The notes under the pieces were generated by a model that had not been told where the DNA came from, did not search any database, and was given only the letters and a program-made list of their open reading frames with translations. A stretch of DNA of 64,000 nt from Hungatella hathewayi (GTDB lineage: Bacteria; Bacillota; Clostridia; Lachnospirales; Lachnospiraceae), in contig CP102274.1 in assembly GCA_025149285.1 (NCBI GenBank), positions 1,875,501-1,939,500 of the forward strand. Reading direction: 5' to 3'. Shown here one piece after another: positions 48,383 to 57,229 of this stretch (positions are counted from its first letter, which is position 1; each line of letters opens with the position of its first letter). The position numbers and the translations under genes were made by a program.

Positions 48383-50470
48383 ATGAATATTGCTGAAAAT
48401 GGAATTTACTTAAATCTGGGGCTGAAAAAGGGAGAAGCGGCCAGGCTGCTGCATTTTTCTTCTCATCCCCAGGAGATGGAGATCGGAGATAATGACGCCT
48501 CTGTGTACACTCTAGCGGAACTTCAGGCCAGCGGTTTCAATCAGAATGACCATCATGGTCTGAAACACACAGGCAGCAGCCCGTCTCTGCTTATGACGTA
48601 TGAGAGTCACCGGGATTACCGGAATGCTTACGGAAGAAAACTGGAAGTGATCCAGAAATACAATGGACTGGAGCTGATTACTCATATCCAGTTCTACGAC
48701 GGAATTCAGACGGTTAAATTTGTCAATGAGGTCTTGAACCATTCTGGGGAGGAGTACGCTCTGGAGTATGTATCTTCCTTTGCATTGACCGGGATCACGG
48801 AGCAGACAAAGGGGCCGAGAGACAAAACAGGACTTCTCTATATCCCGCATAATACCTGGTTTGGAGAGGCGCAGTGGAAGAAATATACCTTAAATGAATT
48901 GGGATATGATGCGGTAAACTCTTTTTCCATGAAACGGATTGCTGTCACCAACACGGGAAGCTGGGCGTGTGTGGAGCATCTGCCCATGGGCTGCTATTAC
49001 AATACGGAACTGGATCAGTCCCTGATGTGGCAGATTGAGACGAGCGGATCGTGGCATTGGGAGATCAGCGACATCCGGGGGACGCTTTATGTCCAGGCCG
49101 GGGGACCGACGTACCAGGAAAATGGATTTCTGAAAATCCTGAAACCGGATGAACACTTTCTCTCGGTACCGTGCGCGGTATCGGCGGCAAAAGGTGAATT
49201 TCAGGAGGCGGTCGCGGAGCTGACGAAGTACAGGCGCAGAATCCGCAGGAAAAATGAGGACAACGAGAAACTTCCGGTTATCTTTAATGACTATATGAAC
49301 TGTCTGATGGGGGATCCGACGACAGAGGTCTTAAAGCCGCTGATCGATGCGGCCGCGGAATCGGGATGCGAGTATTTCTGCGTGGACTGCGGCTGGTATT
49401 CCGACGGGCACTGGTGGGATGGAGTCGGAGAGTGGCTGCCCAGCGACAGACGTTTCCCGGGAGGAATCGGGGAAGTGATTCGATATATCCGGGATAAAGG
49501 TATGGTTCCGGGACTCTGGCTGGAACTGGAGGTGATGGGAATCAATTGTCCTATGGCTTCCCAGGTCACCAGGGACTGGTTCTTTCAGAGAAACGGCCGC
49601 CCCATAATCGACCACTGCAGGTATCAGCTGGACTTCAGAAATAAAGAGGTGCGGGACTATGCCACAGGAGTTATAAAGCGGCTGGTGGAGGAATACGGCG
49701 TTGGCTATATCAAGATGGATTATAATATCGATACCGGCGTTGGAACCGATTACCATGCGGATTCCGCAGGTGAAGGACTGCTTTCCCATACCAGGGCGTA
49801 TTTGAACTGGCTGGATAAGATTTTTGAAATGTATCCGGACCTGATTATTGAGAACTGCAGCAGCGGCGGCATGAGAATGGAATATTCCATGCTGTCACGC
49901 CAGAGCATCCAGTCTGTAACCGACCAGACGAATTACATCAAAATGGCGGCGATCGCTGCAAACTGTGCGACTGCATGCACGCCGGAGCAGGCGGCAATCT
50001 GGTCCTATCCGCTGGTGGAAGGAACCGGGGAGGAGACGATCTTCAACATGGTAAACGCCATGCTGTTCCGGATTCACCAGAGCGGTTATTTAGGGCAGAT
50101 TGGAGAGCAGCGCATGCAGTATGTGCGGGAGGGGATCGCCTGCTATAAGAAGATCCGGGAAGATATCCGGGAAGGGATACCCTGCTGGCCGACCGGCCTT
50201 GCCTCCATGTCCGACGAATACATAAGCTATGGCCTGGTAAACGGCGGAAAAATGTATCTTGCTGTCTGGAGAACCGGCGGCGAAGGGGAGAAATCATTTG
50301 AGATTCCCTTAAAAGGGAGTTTCAGTGCGGCAGCCGAGGTTTCCTGCATCTATCCGGAAAAAAAGGAGACCGCATTTACTGTCAATGGAAACTGTCTAAC
50401 GGTCAGTCTGGCTCCGAAGAGCGCGCGGCTGTTCTTGATAGTCACGGAAACTCGTGAACAGAGCGAGTGA
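48383..50470 (+). CDS. alpha-galactosidase-type glycoside hydrolase (GH36, clan GH-D)
   Basis: A 695-residue protein with an N-terminal beta-sandwich, a central barrel from about residue 300 and a C-terminal beta domain. The barrel shows FCVDCGWYSDGHWWDGVGEW, the nucleophile motif YIKMDYNID (Asp 446) and the acid/base motif SVTDQTN (Asp 514), the GH36 pattern. It removes terminal alpha-galactose and has no signal peptide, so it works in the cytoplasm on imported sugar. It lies downstream of the SBP and permeases in one operon under the AraC-type regulator. Specificity within GH36 (galactose or N-acetylgalactosamine) is not certain. Confidence 0.92.
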   Translation: MNIAENGIYLNLGLKKGEAARLLHFSSHPQEMEIGDNDASVYTLAELQASGFNQNDHHGLKHTGSSPSLLMTYESHRDYRNAYGRKLEVIQKYNGLELITHIQFYDGIQTVKFVNEVLNHSGEEYALEYVSSFALTGITEQTKGPRDKTGLLYIPHNTWFGEAQWKKYTLNELGYDAVNSFSMKRIAVTNTGSWACVEHLPMGCYYNTELDQSLMWQIETSGSWHWEISDIRGTLYVQAGGPTYQENGFLKILKPDEHFLSVPCAVSAAKGEFQEAVAELTKYRRRIRRKNEDNEKLPVIFNDYMNCLMGDPTTEVLKPLIDAAAESGCEYFCVDCGWYSDGHWWDGVGEWLPSDRRFPGGIGEVIRYIRDKGMVPGLWLELEVMGINCPMASQVTRDWFFQRNGRPIIDHCRYQLDFRNKEVRDYATGVIKRLVEEYGVGYIKMDYNIDTGVGTDYHADSAGEGLLSHTRAYLNWLDKIFEMYPDLIIENCSSGGMRMEYSMLSRQSIQSVTDQTNYIKMAAIAANCATACTPEQAAIWSYPLVEGTGEETIFNMVNAMLFRIHQSGYLGQIGEQRMQYVREGIACYKKIREDIREGIPCWPTGLASMSDEYISYGLVNGGKMYLAVWRTGGEGEKSFEIPLKGSFSAAAEVSCIYPEKKETAFTVNGNCLTVSLAPKSARLFLIVTETREQSE

Positions 50471-50648
50471 GTGAACAATAACCGAAAGGTTAAGTGAGGT
50501 TGGAAATGTGACTGGAAATGTAGTTGAAAACGCATCTGGGGATACTTTTGAGGCTGAGCCCGGGGATCCGCGTGAAGATGTGACCGGGCGTCCGATGAGA
50601 AGTAAAAGCAGTATTAACTGGAAAATAAAGTGTATTCTCGGAGGAACA

Positions 50649-51854
50649 ATGCTTAGCCGCAATTATTATCTGTTTTTGCTGGTGCATACACTTTTCCTGA
50701 TCTTTACGAGGATTCCCGCTATTTTTATCAATACTCTTCTGATGAATCAGACTGGAGATGTAAACTCCACCCTGTTTTATAACGGAGCGATCTTCGCCGC
50801 GTGCGCGCTGACGATGTCCTTCTCAGCGCAGATCATGCACAAGACGGGTTGCCGTGTGACGGCCACGGTTGGAATCATCGGTTATAATATCCTTTATCTC
50901 TGCTATATCCTGTTTCAGCCCTATGTGGGGACTTACTACATGCTTTTTGGACTTTTTAATGGTATGGCAGACGGCTTTTACTATATCAGCTATGGTCAAA
51001 TGATTCTGGATTATACAGATGTCACCAACCGCGACAGCGGGATGGGGATCATCAGCACGCTGAGCGCGGGAGTAAACTTAACCGTACCGTTTCTGGCCGG
51101 CAGTATATTGTCTGCAATCGGCGGTGTGAAAGGGTATGTGGCGATATTTATACTGGCTTTTGCCGTTGCATTTCTTGCTATGGCCGCTGTGTTTAGACTG
51201 CCCGGAGCGCCAGAGAAGGAGAAGAAAAACGTGCGGTATGGGGCATTTCTCCGGCTGATGGGTGAAAATCGCCAGATTTTCTATGGACTGCTGGGGGAGA
51301 CTTTAAAGGGGATCAGGGAAGGAACCTTTATGTTCATTCTGAACATTATTCTGTATCAGCTAATTAAGAGCGAGTTCCTGATTGGCTGTAATTCTCTGCT
51401 GACAGGTCTTGTGTCGATCGTGTCCTTCTGGTTTATGAGCCACACCTTCCGGCCGGACAACCGGCGTGGATTCATGCTTCTGGCTGTTATCGGTCTGACT
51501 GGAATTACGATTGTCTGCTACTGGTTCCTGAATCCGGCCATGGTGATTCTGTTTGCGGTGGTGAATGCGTTCCTGGCCGGTATGGTTGAGATCTCCTGTT
51601 ATACTACGTTTTTCGATGTTTCACAGAGCGTGAAGTCGATCGAAGATTTTTCGCCGGAGCTTCTGGCGTTTCACGAGATATTCGTGGTTGCCGGGCGGTG
51701 TATCGGCCTCGGAGCATTTGCGTTTATTAATACAGTATCTGGGGCCACGCTGAAGGCTCAGATATTTAGTCTGCTGCTGTTGACACTGGTGCAGTTTGGG
51801 ACAGTATTTATGTGCAGGACAGCGGTAAGGGAAGCCGTGAGAACGGCGGGATGA
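50649..51854 (+). CDS. major facilitator superfamily transporter
   Basis: ATG 50649 is preceded by GGAGG and starts directly with the first membrane helix (401 residues). A GTG at 50508 would add a charged 47-residue tail with weaker support. About 12 hydrophobic helices are seen in two halves with a cytoplasmic loop near residue 190 (GAPEKEKKNVRYG). No substrate motif is recognised. Its position after the GH36 gene suggests sugar or galactose export/import, which is only an inference from context. A terminator follows. Confidence 0.82.
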   Translation: MLSRNYYLFLLVHTLFLIFTRIPAIFINTLLMNQTGDVNSTLFYNGAIFAACALTMSFSAQIMHKTGCRVTATVGIIGYNILYLCYILFQPYVGTYYMLFGLFNGMADGFYYISYGQMILDYTDVTNRDSGMGIISTLSAGVNLTVPFLAGSILSAIGGVKGYVAIFILAFAVAFLAMAAVFRLPGAPEKEKKNVRYGAFLRLMGENRQIFYGLLGETLKGIREGTFMFILNIILYQLIKSEFLIGCNSLLTGLVSIVSFWFMSHTFRPDNRRGFMLLAVIGLTGITIVCYWFLNPAMVILFAVVNAFLAGMVEISCYTTFFDVSQSVKSIEDFSPELLAFHEIFVVAGRCIGLGAFAFINTVSGATLKAQIFSLLLLTLVQFGTVFMCRTAVREAVRTAG

Positions 51855-51914
51855 AGAAGAAAAATCCTGGGTGATTCAAAATGAGAGTGAAAATGGATTG
51901 CTTTACAGGGAAAC

Positions 51915-51969
51915 AAAAGGACTGACTGTTGTTTGGGTGAGAGACATTCAAATACGGTCGGTCTTTTTG
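51915..51969 (+). terminator. terminator after the alpha-galactoside cluster
   Basis: GACTGAC (51920-51926) pairs with GTCGGTC (51957-51963, one G-U pair), flanked by A4 and T5 runs. Confidence 0.6.
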
Positions 51970-52244
51970 CAGGTGGGAGATTGGCCGTCAACGGTAACAG
52001 GGGGCAGGTTGGGTCATTAATACAGTTTTCGTATTGTTTTTTTGTAAATACCATGTTATACTCCAAGTACGCATTTTCTTATGCGTTACGAGTTCTTATG
52101 TCATATATATGGCATCACGGCATGTCTGCCAAAGCATTCACAAGTGTATGGAAATAGGTAAGTGGGAGGAGTGGTCTGTCTATGAAATGATTGTAAAAAT
52201 CTGTTGTAAAGTACTAACTGTTTGAGTATAATGGAGGTATAAAC
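51970..52244. other. intergenic relic region
   Basis: Several short overlapping frames are present, none with a ribosome site or family resemblance. A TATAAT at 52227-52232 and GGAGG precede the Rpn fragment at 52245. Confidence 0.35.
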
Positions 52245-52439
52245 GTGGTAAAAGTTAATAAAAAGTATAAAGACAGATTATTTCGCATGGTATTTAACCG
52301 GAAAGAGGAGCTGCTTTCTCTGTATAATGCTGTCAGCCATTCCGAGTATACGAATCCTGAAGATTTGGAGATACATACGCTAAGACAGCAAAGCTGCCGT
52401 GTCATTTTGAATGATATACGGGTTCAAAATGTGGATTGA
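52245..52439 (+). pseudogene. N-terminal fragment of an Rpn-family PD-(D/E)XK nuclease
   Basis: GTG 52245 follows GGAGG. The first 46 residues (VKVNKKYKDRLFRMVFNRK, LLSLYNAVSHSEYTNPEDLE) are the standard start of Rpn/transposase-like nucleases in Clostridia. After IHTL the expected continuation with the catalytic Asp region is replaced by an unrelated 18-residue tail and a stop. The intact family is about 300 residues. It complements, but is not the same copy as, the C-terminal remnant at 658-1098. Confidence 0.75.
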
Positions 52440-52709
52440 AATAAGCAAGGCATGGGTATAGAAGAAGCCGCAATTATTTGTGAGGAAGAAGCCGATCTTG
52501 TAAGAGAATGGTACGAGGATTGGAAACATTCAACAAATATTAGCAAGGCTTCTCCTATCCTCTAAGGTGGTGAGATGAATGACCAAAAACAAACTGGCAG
52601 TGATGGGCGGAGAGTAATCGGTATCCCCCACTGTCATGAGGTCAACAACACATCTACGTAGGAGGCAGTTGAACTTCGATAATATACCGAGCGTGGATTG
52701 AAACAAGCA
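52431..52709 (+). repeat. two copies of GTGGATTGAAAYAAGCA, resembling a type I-C CRISPR repeat end
   Basis: GTGGATTGAAATAAGCA (52431-52447) and GTGGATTGAAACAAGCA (52693-52709) differ at one base. Type I-C repeats typically end in GTGGATTGAAAT or GTGGATTGAAAC. The bases upstream are not shared, there is no regular spacing and no cas gene nearby, so at most this is an eroded trace. The sequence between holds two short frames (52451-52564 and 52575-52663) without recognisable family. Confidence 0.3.
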
Positions 52710-52742
52710 GTAGGGGAGAAACAGACAGCAGCAGCCATGCAG

Positions 52743-52787
52743 AAAATCACTTATTTCTGACTGAAATCCGGAAATAAGTGATTTTTT
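52743..52787 (+). terminator. strong intrinsic terminator in the relic region
   Basis: AAAATCACTTATTTC (52743-52757) pairs perfectly with GAAATAAGTGATTTT (52771-52785), and more T follows. It no longer has an intact gene upstream. Confidence 0.85.
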
Positions 52788-53077
52788 GCAGCTCCCAGCG
52801 TTCAGCCGGCAGAGAGCCAAATATTTTGTTGAGGGATTGTGGCTCAATATAAGCAGAGTATGTTAACCAGAAAAAATATGGAGAAACCGCTGAACGATAG
52901 TGAATTGAATAAGAACAGTGTTTATATGACTCATGATTCATACGTATGCACTTAGGACTATGAAAAATAGTAAAACAGTGATATAATTCTAACAAAAGAA
53001 CCAGACAGCTCATCAAACCAGACAGACCATATGTGTCAGTGATCAGCAGTATTTATTATCATTAGGAGGTCAATTAC
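52788..53077. other. leader region of the LacI gene at 53078
   Basis: No gene seen. A TATAAT (52982-52987) without a good -35 box and an operator-like CATACGTATG (52939-52948) lie here. The operator copy matches the site in front of the downstream SBP gene. Confidence 0.5.
52939..52948. promoter_or_regulatory. LacI-type operator copy upstream of the lacI-like gene
   Basis: CATACGTATG, a perfect 10-base palindrome identical to the core of the 16-base palindrome at 54198. It suggests autoregulation of the regulator. Confidence 0.55.
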
Positions 53078-54085
53078 GTGACATCAAAAGAATTCGCTGA
53101 AATAATAGGGGTTTCACAATCCACCATATCGAGAGCGTTAAACAACAGCAGCCAGATATCCGCAGAACGGCGTGAGTTTATTCAGAAGAAAGCGGAAGAG
53201 TACGGTTTTGTACTGAACAGTCAGGCGAGAAGTTTAAAGACAAACCGCACAGGCACAGTGGGAATCCTGTTTCCAAAGCATTTTATCGGCATGAGCTCTA
53301 ATCTTGGACTCGCTCATTTATATGACCTGGTACAGGCGGAACTGAGTAAATATGATTATGATGTGATGGTCGTCTACGACGGAGAAAAACAGAATGGTCT
53401 TTCCACCTTCGAAAGAATGATTAAGATCGGGAAAGTAGACGGGTTTATCATTTTTCGAATGGAATCCAGTAAAAAAGACTTAGAACTGATAAAAAAATAT
53501 AAGGTCCCCTGTGTGTATCTGCTTCATGCGGAAAAAGCCGGTTCTTATGGCAGCTGCCTCTCGGACTGCGAATACAGCGGATATCTGATCGGAAAGCTGT
53601 TCGGAAAATATAAGGAATATAAAAGCATTTACATCAATGTAAAAACCTCTGCAGAATCGAAAACCAGACTGGCAGGATTTAAACGGGGGCTGAAGGAACA
53701 CGGCGTTGTCATGGATAAAAATGCTGTCTGGCAGAGTGAATTGTCAGTTAAGTCTGCATACGAATGCGTAATCAGCAATCAGGAGACGGTTAAATCGAGA
53801 AAATGCGCAATTCTGGCATTTAATGATACGGTTGCCCTCGGCGCCTTAAACGCATGCAGGGATTTGGGGGTAAAAGTGCCGGAAGACGTACAGATTTCGG
53901 GCGTTGGAGGTCTGCCCATCATCGCTGAAATTGCGCCGGATCTCACCACTGTGAATGTATTTCACGAGAGAATTGCCTCCATGGGCTGCGAGATGCTCCG
54001 TTCCGCGATTATTCATGGTGCCCAGGAGCCAATTCATACTGTGATCAGACCAGAACTCATATTGAGGGGAACGACTCTGCGATAA
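53078..54085 (+). CDS. LacI-family transcriptional regulator of the sulfatase/TauT cluster
   Basis: GTG 53078 is preceded by AGGAGGT. The 335-residue product has the LacI helix-turn-helix (SKEFAEIIGVSQSTISRALN) with hinge, and the periplasmic-binding-like effector domain (TGTVGILFPKH near 65, AILAFNDTVALGAL near 250, ISGVGGLPIIAEIAPDLTTV near 275). Matching palindromes lie in its own leader and just downstream of the SBP promoter. It therefore probably represses the importer-sulfatase operon until an internal inducer appears. Confidence 0.92.
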   Translation: MTSKEFAEIIGVSQSTISRALNNSSQISAERREFIQKKAEEYGFVLNSQARSLKTNRTGTVGILFPKHFIGMSSNLGLAHLYDLVQAELSKYDYDVMVVYDGEKQNGLSTFERMIKIGKVDGFIIFRMESSKKDLELIKKYKVPCVYLLHAEKAGSYGSCLSDCEYSGYLIGKLFGKYKEYKSIYINVKTSAESKTRLAGFKRGLKEHGVVMDKNAVWQSELSVKSAYECVISNQETVKSRKCAILAFNDTVALGALNACRDLGVKVPEDVQISGVGGLPIIAEIAPDLTTVNVFHERIASMGCEMLRSAIIHGAQEPIHTVIRPELILRGTTLR

Positions 54086-54153
54086 TTCTTTGTGCTATTC
54101 GCATAAAAAATCCCAATGAAATGTATTAACTATGACAAAAATGAATAAATATA

Positions 54154-54182
54154 TTGACAATGAGTTTACCGGGAGCTATAAT
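54154..54182 (+). promoter_or_regulatory. consensus promoter of the TauT-sulfatase operon
   Basis: TTGACA (54154-54159), a 17-base spacer and TATAAT (54177-54182), a perfect consensus. A strong promoter immediately followed by an operator is typical of tight repression. Confidence 0.88.
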
Positions 54183-54197
54183 TTAACCATGCAGCAA

Positions 54198-54213
54198 ACG
54201 CATACGTATGCGT
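54198..54213. promoter_or_regulatory. 16-base palindromic operator
   Basis: ACGCATACGTATGCGT is a perfect palindrome with a central CG, typical of LacI-family sites. It lies at about +9 relative to the predicted transcription start, where binding would block transcription. Confidence 0.8.
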
Positions 54214-54249
54214 AAACACACACAAACCCAAAGGAGAGGGAGGATTACA

Positions 54250-55419
54250 ATGGTTAGATTCGGAAGGAAAGTATTGGCGGCAACATTATCGGCTTCTATG
54301 GTTCTGGCGATGACAGCTTGCGGTTCCGGGAGTTTAAGTAAAACCACAGAAAAAGCGGCGGAGACAACAACCGCAGCGGAGACTGCGAAAGAAACCACGG
54401 CGGGGGATACAGAAGAGCCGGCGGAGGAGACTGCGGGGGCGGTCATGCCGAAAGCATCAGGTGAGAAGCTGGTGATCGGTACTTTGGCAAACTGGGTGGG
54501 ACTTCCTGCATGGTATGCATATGCAGAAGGGTATTACGATGAAGTGGGACTTGATGTTGAAATCGTAAACTTTGGTTCCCAGGGAACTCTTGTCAACGAG
54601 GCGATGGCAGCCGATGAATGTGATATCGCTGTATCCGGTATGGCTTCTGTATATGCATTGTCTACCGGTATGTATAAGTATATTGGTGATGGATGCCTGA
54701 CGATCAGCGGTGAGACGCTGTACGGCCGGCCGGATGATGCGATTTACAAGGCTGGTGCGGATGCCAATGGTGTCTATGGCAGCCCAGATGTATTAAAGGA
54801 TGCGGTAATTCTTGGGCCGATGAATACGACAGCCCAGATGAATGCAATTGCATACATGCAGTATTTTGGCATTGATGCGAATTCTTTTACGTTTACGAAC
54901 CTGGATTACTCCTCTGCACTGGCTGCATTTGAATCGGGTCAGGGCGATTTGATTGCGGTGAATCCTACGTATGCAGCGATTCTTGCAGGCGACGGTTATG
55001 TACAGGTTTCTGATTTTACACAGGTGTCACCCCAGGACATTATTGATGCGGTCTATTGCCAGAATGAAGTGGCTGAGGATCGGCCGGAGGATGTGGAGCT
55101 TTTCCTGTACTGCTACTATAAAGCATGCCAGGATATGTTAAACAATCAGGATAACAGAGTTGCAGTAGCGTATAAATGGTATGTAGATGAAGGCCTTGAT
55201 TATAAGGAGCAGGATGTCATTGACGAGTGCAGCCTTAAGAGTTATTTTACACTGGATACAGTGGACAGCGGAGACTATCTGCTGGGAAGTTTTATGAATT
55301 ATGCTGCAGAGTTCCTTCTGGCCAATGAAAAGGTGACGGAAGACGATGTAGCGAATGTGAAGGCAAGTATTGATAACAGTTTTGTTACTTCCATAAAAAG
55401 TTGGGCTGCAGCTGAGTAG
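54250..55419 (+). CDS. lipoprotein SBP of a TauT/NitT-type importer (cluster 2)
   Basis: ATG 54250 follows GGAGAGGGAGG; the upstream frame starts inside the operator. The 389-residue product has lipobox MTAC (Cys 24), a Thr/Glu/Ala linker and the TauA/SsuA fold: LVIGTLANWVGLPAWYAYAE, GYYDEVGLDVEIVNFGSQGT, EAMAADECDIAVSG. It starts the operon with paired permeases, paired ATPases, two sulfatases and an oxidoreductase. A sulfated or sulfonated organic ligand is inferred from these neighbours. Confidence 0.88.
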   Translation: MVRFGRKVLAATLSASMVLAMTACGSGSLSKTTEKAAETTTAAETAKETTAGDTEEPAEETAGAVMPKASGEKLVIGTLANWVGLPAWYAYAEGYYDEVGLDVEIVNFGSQGTLVNEAMAADECDIAVSGMASVYALSTGMYKYIGDGCLTISGETLYGRPDDAIYKAGADANGVYGSPDVLKDAVILGPMNTTAQMNAIAYMQYFGIDANSFTFTNLDYSSALAAFESGQGDLIAVNPTYAAILAGDGYVQVSDFTQVSPQDIIDAVYCQNEVAEDRPEDVELFLYCYYKACQDMLNNQDNRVAVAYKWYVDEGLDYKEQDVIDECSLKSYFTLDTVDSGDYLLGSFMNYAAEFLLANEKVTEDDVANVKASIDNSFVTSIKSWAAAE

Positions 55420-55498
55420 TCAAATACTCCGCTGCAGCCGCAAAACGGACGATCCGTGTATCCGGCAGGTACGCTGTTCGTGGAAATAAATCCTTGAG

Positions 55499-55568
55499 AA
55501 TCCCGGTCCTTTTAGTTTGAAATTTTTTGCGATCATTAAATTTTACATGAACAGGGCCGGGATTTCTT
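55499..55568 (+). terminator. hairpin between SBP and permease genes (partial terminator)
   Basis: AATCCCGGTCC (55499-55509) pairs with GGGCCGGGATT (55554-55564, one G-U pair), followed by TCTTTG. It probably limits transcription into the permease and sulfatase genes. Confidence 0.65.
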
Positions 55569-55658
55569 TGCAATACCGCCGTGGATGATGGCGTACTGAC
55601 AGGATTAAACTGCAGAAACTTAAGGAGTAATACGCTTGATTTAAATGGAGAGAGTTTG

Positions 55659-56447
55659 ATGAAAACGAATAAAAAATTGAACAAATATACAATTATTTCC
55701 TGCTGCACGGTTTTGATTGTGCTGGCAGCCTGGTATGTCTGCATTAATGTTCTGCATTTGAAACAGGAAACAGTCTTTCCCGGACCGATTACGGTTGCGA
55801 AAACATTTGTGCAGAAAATGACTTCGAAAGTACCGGATGGGGCGACGCTTCCGACTCACCTGATGGGAAGCTTAAAGGTTGCGTTGTTTGGTTACTCTTT
55901 GGGAGTACTGTTTGGGGTCCCGATGGGGATTTTGATGGCCTGGTTTAAGTGGGTAGACCGTTTTGTAAGACCGCTGTTTGATCTGATTCGGCCGGTTCCG
56001 GGGCTCGCCTGGATTCCAATGTTTATTCTTCTTTTCGGCATCGGAATTTTGCCAAAGGCCGCTGTTATTTTTCTCAGTACATCAGTTGCATGCATTGTAA
56101 ACAGCTATACCGGAATCAAACAGACAAAACAGGAGCATCTCTGGGTTGGAGATGTGTTCGGATTTTCAAATTTGCAGAAGTTATATAAAATAGCGATTCC
56201 TACTGCGCTCCCGATGATATTTACCGGGCTTCGGGTGGCGATGGGAGCGGCATGGATGGCTCTCGTTGCAGCGGAGCTCCTGGCATCCTCCGTAGGCCTG
56301 GGATATATGATTCAGCAGGGCAGGTACGCTTCGAAACCGGCGCTTGTATTTGTCGGTATGATCATGATCGGAATTGTTGGATTACTATTCGATACGATTC
56401 TGCACTGGCTTGAAGTAAAAGTTGCGAAAGGAATGAATGCAGAATGA
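55659..56447 (+). CDS. TauC/SsuC-type permease, subunit 1 (cluster 2)
   Basis: ATG 55659 has TGGAGAGAG upstream. The 262-residue, six-helix protein has the family segment RPVPGLAWIPMFILLFGIG, in which the usual P-I-P-P-I-A is P-V-P-G-L-A, and VAMGAAWMALVAAELLAS. The coupling loop GDVFGFSNLQKLYKIAIP lacks the standard E-A-A. It overlaps the second permease gene by four bases and matches the first permease of cluster 1 in order and size. Confidence 0.9.
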   Translation: MKTNKKLNKYTIISCCTVLIVLAAWYVCINVLHLKQETVFPGPITVAKTFVQKMTSKVPDGATLPTHLMGSLKVALFGYSLGVLFGVPMGILMAWFKWVDRFVRPLFDLIRPVPGLAWIPMFILLFGIGILPKAAVIFLSTSVACIVNSYTGIKQTKQEHLWVGDVFGFSNLQKLYKIAIPTALPMIFTGLRVAMGAAWMALVAAELLASSVGLGYMIQQGRYASKPALVFVGMIMIGIVGLLFDTILHWLEVKVAKGMNAE

Positions 56448-57229
56448 ATGAAAATGCAAAAGAAAAGATATTATCAGTCATATGCGCGGTTATTTCGATC
56501 GGAGCATTTTTGCTTCTATGGTGGTTTGCCACGCATCACACAGCGTTATCACAGCTTTTGCCTGACCCCGTTGTAGTGCTGGAGGCAACCTTAGAATATT
56601 GTACCGGGGTGGTAGGCAAATACAGCCTTATCATTCATATGCTGAGCAGCTTAAGAAGAGTGCTCATCGGCTTCTGTCTGGGGTCCCTGGCAGGTGTCAT
56701 ACTTGGCCTGCTGATGGGAAGATATCTCCTTGCGAGAGCGATTTTCAATCCCATTTTCCGATTTATACGCCCGATTCCTCCGATTGCCTGGATTCCGATT
56801 TCTATTATATGGTTCGGCCTTGGCGAGGAGGCTAAAATATTCCTGATTTTCTTAGCTGCATTTGCCAACACCACACTTAATGCGATGACCGGGGCAATGA
56901 ATGTTGATCCGGAAGTTGTTAATGCAGCCAGGATGCTTGGGGCAAAGGAACGGCAGATCTTTACAACTGTGATCATTCCTGCATCGGTTCCGGCTATTTT
57001 TGCAGGACTTCAGGTTGGAATATCGTCTGCGTGGGCAAGTGTGGTGGCTGCCGAGATGATCAAGGCAGAGAACGGCCTTGGCTGGATTATTCAGGCCGGT
57101 ATGGATAACAACAATATGACTCAGATTCTGGCCGGAATCATAATGATTGGCGTTGTTGGATTTTTGCTGGCTTATATCATGCGTAAAGCTGAAGAGGTGA
57201 TGTGTCGATGGAACAAGAGCGGAAGATAA
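56444..57229 (+). CDS. TauC/SsuC-type permease, subunit 2 (cluster 2)
   Basis: A 261-residue permease beginning at an ATGA overlap with the previous gene. It has RPIPPIAWIPISIIWFGLG and the coupling loop NAARMLGAKERQIFTTVIIP. The two permeases differ enough to indicate a heterodimeric pore. Its 3' end overlaps the ATPase A1 gene by 28 bases, as in cluster 1. Confidence 0.9.
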   Translation: MNENAKEKILSVICAVISIGAFLLLWWFATHHTALSQLLPDPVVVLEATLEYCTGVVGKYSLIIHMLSSLRRVLIGFCLGSLAGVILGLLMGRYLLARAIFNPIFRFIRPIPPIAWIPISIIWFGLGEEAKIFLIFLAAFANTTLNAMTGAMNVDPEVVNAARMLGAKERQIFTTVIIPASVPAIFAGLQVGISSAWASVVAAEMIKAENGLGWIIQAGMDNNNMTQILAGIIMIGVVGFLLAYIMRKAEEVMCRWNKSGR

